Origin: Synaphobranchus kaupii | Lineage: Eukaryota > Chordata > Actinopteri > Anguilliformes > Synaphobranchidae | Reading direction: 5' to 3' | DNA: 64,000 nucleotides | NCBI GenBank assembly: GCA_029718625.1 | Contig: CM056380.1 | Coordinates: 48,844,620-48,908,619, forward strand | Part shown: positions 59,076 through 64,000 of the stretch, piece by piece | Layout of the letters: every line of letters begins with the position of its first letter | How positions within the stretch are numbered: the stretch's first letter is position 1 | Program-made: the position numbers and the translations under genes | Notes under the pieces: model-generated | What the model saw: only the letters and a program-made list of their open reading frames with translations | What the model was told of the DNA's origin: nothing | Databases searched by the model: none

Positions 59076-60439
59076 AGCTTGTGAGTATTGGTGCCACTAT
59101 AACTATACTGTATGTTAAGATAAACTACCTTTACAAAATGTGTGGCCTTCCAGAATTCTTCATGTTTGACTTCATGTTTGCTTAGCGCATAGTTTAGAGC
59201 GTATGGTTTAGAGTGTATGGTTTAGAGCGTATGGTTTGCGCATGATTGTACATAATACAGATGTGTGTGTGTGAGCGTGAGCAATTTTGTCTTTAAAACT
59301 GGTGAACTCAAATCAACTTGTTTGTCATAAATACATAATGAGATCACTATCATTTTAATGCAAAACAACAATAGAGAAAAAGTGGCTGGCATTCCAAGTG
59401 AACACAAAAGCACAAGGAAAGGTCTCAGGCAATCCATCAATATTAATCTCTCAAACAGAACATCTGCCTTGAAAGGGTTACCATCATCTTTATAAAACTA
59501 AGAAATAAGCCTATCTGCCATTCTTTAAATTTAGCGCCTTAGCTGATAGATTAGTGGAATAAACGCCTTACTTAACTTGTGTGTATTCCACTTTCGTAAT
59601 GATAGTCATTAGTTTATTAACTAGTAATTTGTTTTGTTAACACACAAATTCTAAATTATCTAGTCAACTTTCAGAAACAAAAGATTCAATAGTGCCAAAA
59701 ACGTGTTTCAGGCCTTTAGGTCAGGTGACTGTGTGAGTAGAAGTGAATGTCCTAATTTAAATATAGATGCTGCATGAAATGGTGAGTGATCGGTCTCTTC
59801 TACTATATCTAGATACCTATCTATTTCTATATCTATCTTTATATCTATCTTATTTGTTTGTGCACTCTCAGAAGTTGTTTTGAGGTGCAATGGGCCAAAA
59901 AGTGCAATATTTTAAGACCTATTTCTTGTATATAATCATCCATCCATATCTTTCCCGAGTGACTGTAGGCACAGAGTACGGTAGTGTGATAGAAATTAAT
60001 GGCATTCTCTACATTTCCTAGCTGTGTTTTGACCCCCTGCATTCCATAGTCTGAAAGAATGAGTGCATTTTCTCCCAGTGAAGCTGCATTTTCACACATT
60101 GCACAAATGAGACAAATAGGAAAACCCAGATGAATGAATGAATAAAAATCTCCCACTCATATTAATGCAAGTGGAATAGCCATACAATCTGAATATGTAA
60201 AACTACAGTATGTACGTTAGTTGTCTGTTGTTCAATGTCTTGTATAATAGGCTAGTGTTAGGGTTAGGGTTAGGGTTATATAGGGGCTATAGGGTTATGT
60301 CATGCTGATTATGGGCACTATTTGCATTTTATGGTGATATTGAACCTAAAGTTTGAAACCTCCAGTTGATCCTCTCTATTCAGTTTTTGTGTGCCAGTGA
60401 CGAAGACATGTTTTTATGCTGCGCTTAGCCTCGGAACAA

Positions 60440-60447
60440 TTATTATT

Positions 60448-60514
<67 letters not shown>

Positions 60515-60515
60515 C
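60440..60515. repeat. (AAT)n microsatellite
   Basis: About 25 trinucleotides of ata/taa with two c interruptions; the poly-Asn frame is an artefact. Confidence 0.95.
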
Positions 60516-61026
60516 TGAGCTGCAGTACATTCCCCATTTAAGTCAATTCAGCAAAAAGTTAAAAATTCTCATAGAACATATTGCTCATTTTTTAAATTCA
60601 TAAATTCATCAATCATTAATTGAATATTCTCTGACAATGTTCCTCATGATTGGTATAGCATAAGGCATCTTTGGCCAATCTTCCATTCAATTAAAAATAA
60701 ACCAAGCAATATGCCTATGGATTAAGCGCATGATGGCAGAAACATGATACAGATACAGTTCTTGATACAGTATATAGAGGGCACCTGGTGTCAAACTACT
60801 TTTTGATTGGTCTATATACACATACACACGCATGCACACAATTTCAAATAAATGATTTAACAGTTAAAATGATAACATATACCATAGAACTGTTATTGGC
60901 AGCTGCATGCGTTTTATTCTATTTCTATTTTCTAGGTGGGCACAAACAGATGTGAATTACATCTTTTTTTCATGTATCTTCACATAGAAACCAGAGAGGA
61001 GCTCCACCAATCACATTACATTGATG

Positions 61027-61115
61027 AGAATAAATGGACCAATCCCAACAGTGATTGGTGGAAGTATAGACAGAAAGTATCCACCAATCACCGTTGGGAT
61101 TGTTCTGTTTCTTCT
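61027..61115. repeat. Long imperfect hairpin, 36-position stem, 17-base loop
   Basis: The arm 61027-61062 (core caatcccaacagtgattggt) pairs with 61080-61115 (core accaatcaccgttgggattg). Of 36 opposed positions 31 are Watson-Crick, 2 are G-U and 3 are mismatches. It could be a palindromic MITE or a small-RNA precursor; nothing in the sequence decides between them. Confidence 0.8.
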
Positions 61116-61370
61116 GTTAGTATCCAAGCAAAAAATAGAAAATAAAAAGGTATGTAGGCGGTTTCTTCGTGAAAATTGATGAGGTGTCCCATCTCTGTTA
61201 TACCTCAATGATTCTGTTCTTTTAGACCTCTGCAGGAAAGTGTGGCTCTAGAATATACGTTACAGGCTGGGCGATAGATAACTACAATAATTATCAAATG
61301 CAATAACGGCCGTCGCCACCATGTGGGGGATTGGAAAAACGTCACAAACACGCAATAGATATCAATGGTG

Positions 61371-61540
61371 GGCTGTGTTCCATTATGCTAGTTAGTATGC
61401 ATAGCAAGTATTCATAATGGAACACAGCCGTGTCATTATGCTACTTAGTATGCATAGCAAGTATTCATAATGGAACACAGCCGTGTCATTATGCTAGTTA
61501 GTATGCATAGCAAGTATTCATAATGGAACACAGCCGTGTT
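61371..61540. repeat. 53-bp tandem triplication containing an inverted repeat
   Basis: Units start with cattatgctagttagtatgc at 61381, 61434 and 61487, spacing 53. The first is preceded by ggctgtgttccattatg (61371-61387), whose exact reverse complement cataatggaacacagcc ends each of the three units. It looks like a palindromic MITE whose right half was triplicated. Confidence 0.85.
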
Positions 61541-61592
61541 GTTTTTTTTCCCGGAAGCATTTCATACGGCCTCTGAAGTTCGGCGCTATATA

Positions 61593-63227
61593 CAGTGGAG
61601 GAAATAATTATTTGATCCCTTGCCGATTTTGTAAGTTTGCCCACTGTCAAAGAAATGAACGGTCTATAATTTTAATGGTAGGTTTATTTTAACAGGTTCA
61701 TTCTGTGAGAGACAAAATATTTTTTTAAAAATCCAGAAAATCACATTATATAAAAGATATAAATTGATTTGCATTTGATTGTGTGAAATAAGTATTTGAT
61801 CCCCTAGCAAAACATGACTTAGTACTTGGTGGAGAAACCCTTGTTGGCAAGCACAGAGGTCAGACGCTTCTTGTAGTTGGTCACCAGGTTTGCGCACATC
61901 TCAGGAGGGATTTTGGTCCACTCCTCTTTGCAGATCCTCTCCAAATCCTTAAGGTTTCGAGGCTGTCGCTTGGCAACTCGAAGCTTCAGCTCCCTCCACA
62001 GATTTCCTATGGGATTAAGGTCCGGAGACTGGCTAGGCCACTCCATGACCTTAATGTGCTTCTTCTTGATCCACTCCTTTGTTGCCTTGGCCGTATGTTT
62101 TGGGTCATTGTCGTGCTGGAAGACCCATCCACGACCCATTTTCAGTGTCCGGGCTGAGGGAAGGAGGTTGTCGCCCAAGATTTCACGGTACATGACCCCG
62201 TCCATCCTCCCCTCGATGCGGTGAAGTCGTCCTGTCCCCTTAGCAGAGAAACACCCCCAAAGCATAATGTTTCCACCTCCATGCTTGACGGTGGGGATGG
62301 TGTTCTTGGGGTCATAGTCAGCATTTCTCTTCCTCCAAACACGGCGAGTCGAGTTGATGCCAAAGAGCTCGATTTTGGTCGCATCTGACCACATCACCTT
62401 CTCCCAAGCCTTCTCTGAATCATTCAGGTGTTCATTGGCAAACTTCAGACGGGCCTGTACATGTGCCTTCTTGAGCAGGGGGACCTTGCGGGCGCTGCAG
62501 GATTTTAATCCATTACGGCATAGTGTGTTACCAATGATTTTCATGGTGACTGTGGTCCCAGCTGCCTTGAGATCATTAACAAGCTCCTCCTGTGTAGTTC
62601 TGGGCTGATGCTTCACCTTTCTCATGATCATCGATACCCCACGAGGCGAGATCTTGCGTGGAGCCCCAGACCGAGGGCGATTGATGGTCATTTTGTGTTT
62701 CTTCCATTTTCGAATAATCGCACCAACAGTTGTCTCCTTCTCACCAAGCTGCTTGCCGATGGTCTTGTAGCCCATTCCAGCCTTGTGCAGGTCTACAATC
62801 TTGTCCCTGACGTCCTTAGACAGCTCTTTGGTCTTGCCCATGGTGGAGAGGTTGGAATCTGATTGATTGATTCTGTGGACAGGTGTCTTTTATACAGGTA
62901 ACGAGTTGAGACAGGTGTCTTTTATACAGGTAACAAATTGAGATTAGGAGTACTTTCTTAAAGCGATAGGACTAATCTAACCGGTCTGTGGGAGCCAGAA
63001 TTCTTGCTGGTTGGTAGGGGATCAAATACTTATTTCACTCAATCAAATGTAAATCAATTTATATCTTTTATATAATGTGATTTTCTGGATTTTTTTTTGA
63101 TATTCTGTCTCTCACAGAATAAACCTGTTAAAATAAACCTACCATTAAAATTATAGACCGTTCATTTCTTTGTCAGTGGGCAAACTTACAAAATCGGCGG
63201 GGGATCAAATAATTATTTCCTCCACTG
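61593..63227 (-). mobile_element. Full-length Tc1-like transposon, 1635 bp
   Basis: Ends cagtggaggaaataattatt and its inverted copy at 63208-63227, flanked by TA at 61591-61592 and 63228-63229. The inverted repeats carry inner direct repeats (gtatttgatcccctagcaaa near 61792-61811 and its mirror near 63016-63036), the IR/DR layout of Sleeping Beauty-like fish elements. One uninterrupted transposase ORF occupies the minus strand, and the two inverted repeats agree closely, so the copy is fairly young. Confidence 0.95.
61819..62841 (-). CDS. Tc1-like transposase, full-length ORF (340 aa) with catalytic Glu changed to Gly
   Basis: 340 codons, the usual length for fish Tc1 transposases, starting [20 protein letters not shown]. 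The N-terminal paired-like DNA-binding region (PAI and RED helices) occupies about residues 1-110, with a GRPR-like SGAPRK linker at 58-63. The catalytic domain has the first Asp at 153 (WSDATKIE) and the second at 244 (DNDPKHT). The third acidic residue should be Glu 279 in NPIENLW, but the codon at 62007-62005 is GGA, giving NPIGNLW. The glycine-rich box [11 protein letters not shown] is present, and the C-terminus GFSTKY is typical. The protein should bind its ends but not catalyse transposition. Confidence 0.95.
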   Translation of the reverse strand: MGKTKELSKDVRDKIVDLHKAGMGYKTIGKQLGEKETTVGAIIRKWKKHKMTINRPRSGAPRKISPRGVSMIMRKVKHQPRTTQEELVNDLKAAGTTVTMKIIGNTLCRNGLKSCSARKVPLLKKAHVQARLKFANEHLNDSEKAWEKVMWSDATKIELFGINSTRRVWRKRNADYDPKNTIPTVKHGGGNIMLWGCFSAKGTGRLHRIEGRMDGVMYREILGDNLLPSARTLKMGRGWVFQHDNDPKHTAKATKEWIKKKHIKVMEWPSQSPDLNPIGNLWRELKLRVAKRQPRNLKDLERICKEEWTKIPPEMCANLVTNYKKRLTSVLANKGFSTKY

Positions 63228-63229
63228 TA

Positions 63230-64000
63230 AATGCAAGACATTATTATTATTATTATTACCGTATCAGGTATAATTAAAGAAAAAAAGACTAAAAGAAAAG
63301 CAACACCACATGGTGTGCGCTGGCCATTATTACATTGGATAATTATCGTTGCACCCTAACCCTAACCCTAGCCCAGCCCTAGTTACAAGTACTCAGAACA
63401 AACTGACATCAGTGGCAGCCTTTATTCACAACTTTGCCTAGATATTTTCTGTAATAAGTCCAGCATAAGGCAGATTTGGCGTAGTTTAAGACACAGTTTG
63501 CCTTGTCCGTTTCCCTGTGTTCTTTTATGGCAAATATATTTCACAGGCCATATACTGGCCACAAATATATTAAACTGCTAGTTTAACAGCATTAAGCTGC
63601 TAACAACGTAGGGACTGGACCTTTCCTTGATGTAATAATTAATGAAATATCTGCCAGCTTGCTTTACCTTAGACACCACATATTAGGCTATTGCTTCTTA
63701 TTAAAAATGCTCCAGTAGATTTCTCTTTTTGTTGGAAAAGACATTTTGTTATTTGACAGATATGAAGATATGGCAGCAATTAATAAAATAATAACCAACA
63801 AATCAAAGTGGATTAATTTCTAGTGTGCCTGTAAGTGACTCAAAGTGAGCTGGTATATAATTGCCATTGAAACTTAAGACAGCTGTACCACAAATGTGTA
63901 TGTTTTTTGTATATATTCCTATACTGATAATATATCATTGTACACTGATTTATTCTATTTTCCTTGTACAAATTATTCTTGAGCTGGATATTTTGTTTGT
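63230..64000. other. Right-hand flank, microsatellite and unique sequence
   Basis: Holds (ATT)n at 63240-63257 and, at 63353-63370, (ccctaa)2-3. From 63384 to the end it is AT-rich and unrecognised. Confidence 0.5.

Larger units (their letters stand above)
59076..61263. other. 3' flanking sequence with small repeats
   Basis: Contains three copies of tatggtttagagcg-type words at 59195-59235, a degenerate ctat-rich run at 59800-59852, (gggtta)3 at 60257-60277, an (ATA)n run at 60440-60515 and the hairpin at 61027-61115. No exon recognised. Confidence 0.5.
61264..63380. mobile_element. Small TIR element (hAT-like MITE) carrying a nested Tc1
   Basis: The left arm aggctgggcgatag, then aataattatcaaatgcaataa and cggcc, matches the reversed right arm agggctgggc, then gataattatccaatgtaataa and tggcc, near 63320-63380. 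The outer ends and about 26 inner bases agree at roughly 85 percent. The right arm contains an inserted (ccctaa)n stretch. Without the Tc1 at 61593-63227 the element is about 480 bases. No clear target duplication, so family assignment is tentative. Confidence 0.5.

Overview
The window looks like a gene-poor, intron-rich stretch of a teleost fish chromosome. The evidence is vertebrate-type split exons of a cadherin-repeat gene and a Rab3 GTPase, both on the + strand. The transposon fauna is typical of ray-finned fish: several Tc1-like elements, hAT, Harbinger/ISL2EU-like and L2-type LINE pieces, and one complete Ty3/gypsy retrotransposon. There is an extraordinary load of (GT)n and minisatellite DNA. 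The species cannot be fixed from the sequence. I see no bacterial-type operons, CRISPR arrays, tRNA or rRNA genes.

Layout. From 1 to about 27 kb the window holds three consecutive exons of a cadherin-related gene (6295-6407, 13482-13670, 26165-26314). Their reading frames join without a break. The long introns contain hAT elements (480-950, 4464-5483, 25357-25665), a Tc1 element nested in an ISL2EU-like element (6591-10150), LINE pieces, and minisatellites with 35-bp (14.5-15.9 kb) and 40-bp (20.6-22.1 kb) units. A 500-N assembly gap lies at 27040-27539. From 27.5 to 50.7 kb the sequence is almost all tandem arrays, with units of 40, 31, about 20, 12/15 and about 20 bp. They are broken by an internally deleted Tc1 element (29213-30098) and a 6.8-kb Gmr1-type gypsy element (41091-47899). 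That element has near-identical LTRs and has inserted into the 12/15-bp array.

From 50.8 to 57.4 kb lie the last three coding exons of a Rab3 gene, closest to RAB3C. All three sit against tandem repeats: a 20-bp and a 43-bp array around the first, about 250 bp of (GT)n before the second, and a 22-bp array before the last. The remainder, to 64 kb, is 3' flank. It carries microsatellites, a strong long hairpin, and a Tc1-like element (61593-63227) nested in a small TIR element. The Tc1 has a full-length 340-codon transposase ORF whose catalytic glutamate is replaced by glycine.

How the parts relate. The two host genes are not obviously functionally linked; they are simply neighbours on one strand. 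The 3' exons of the cadherin gene and the 5' exons of rab3 are absent from the sequence between them. They must lie in the gap, be misassembled, or be missed by eye. No new multi-gene system is evident. The most interesting material is the behaviour of the repeats: tandem arrays touching splice sites, an array that multiplies a branch-point-like motif, arrays evolving from one another, and nested or inactivated transposons.
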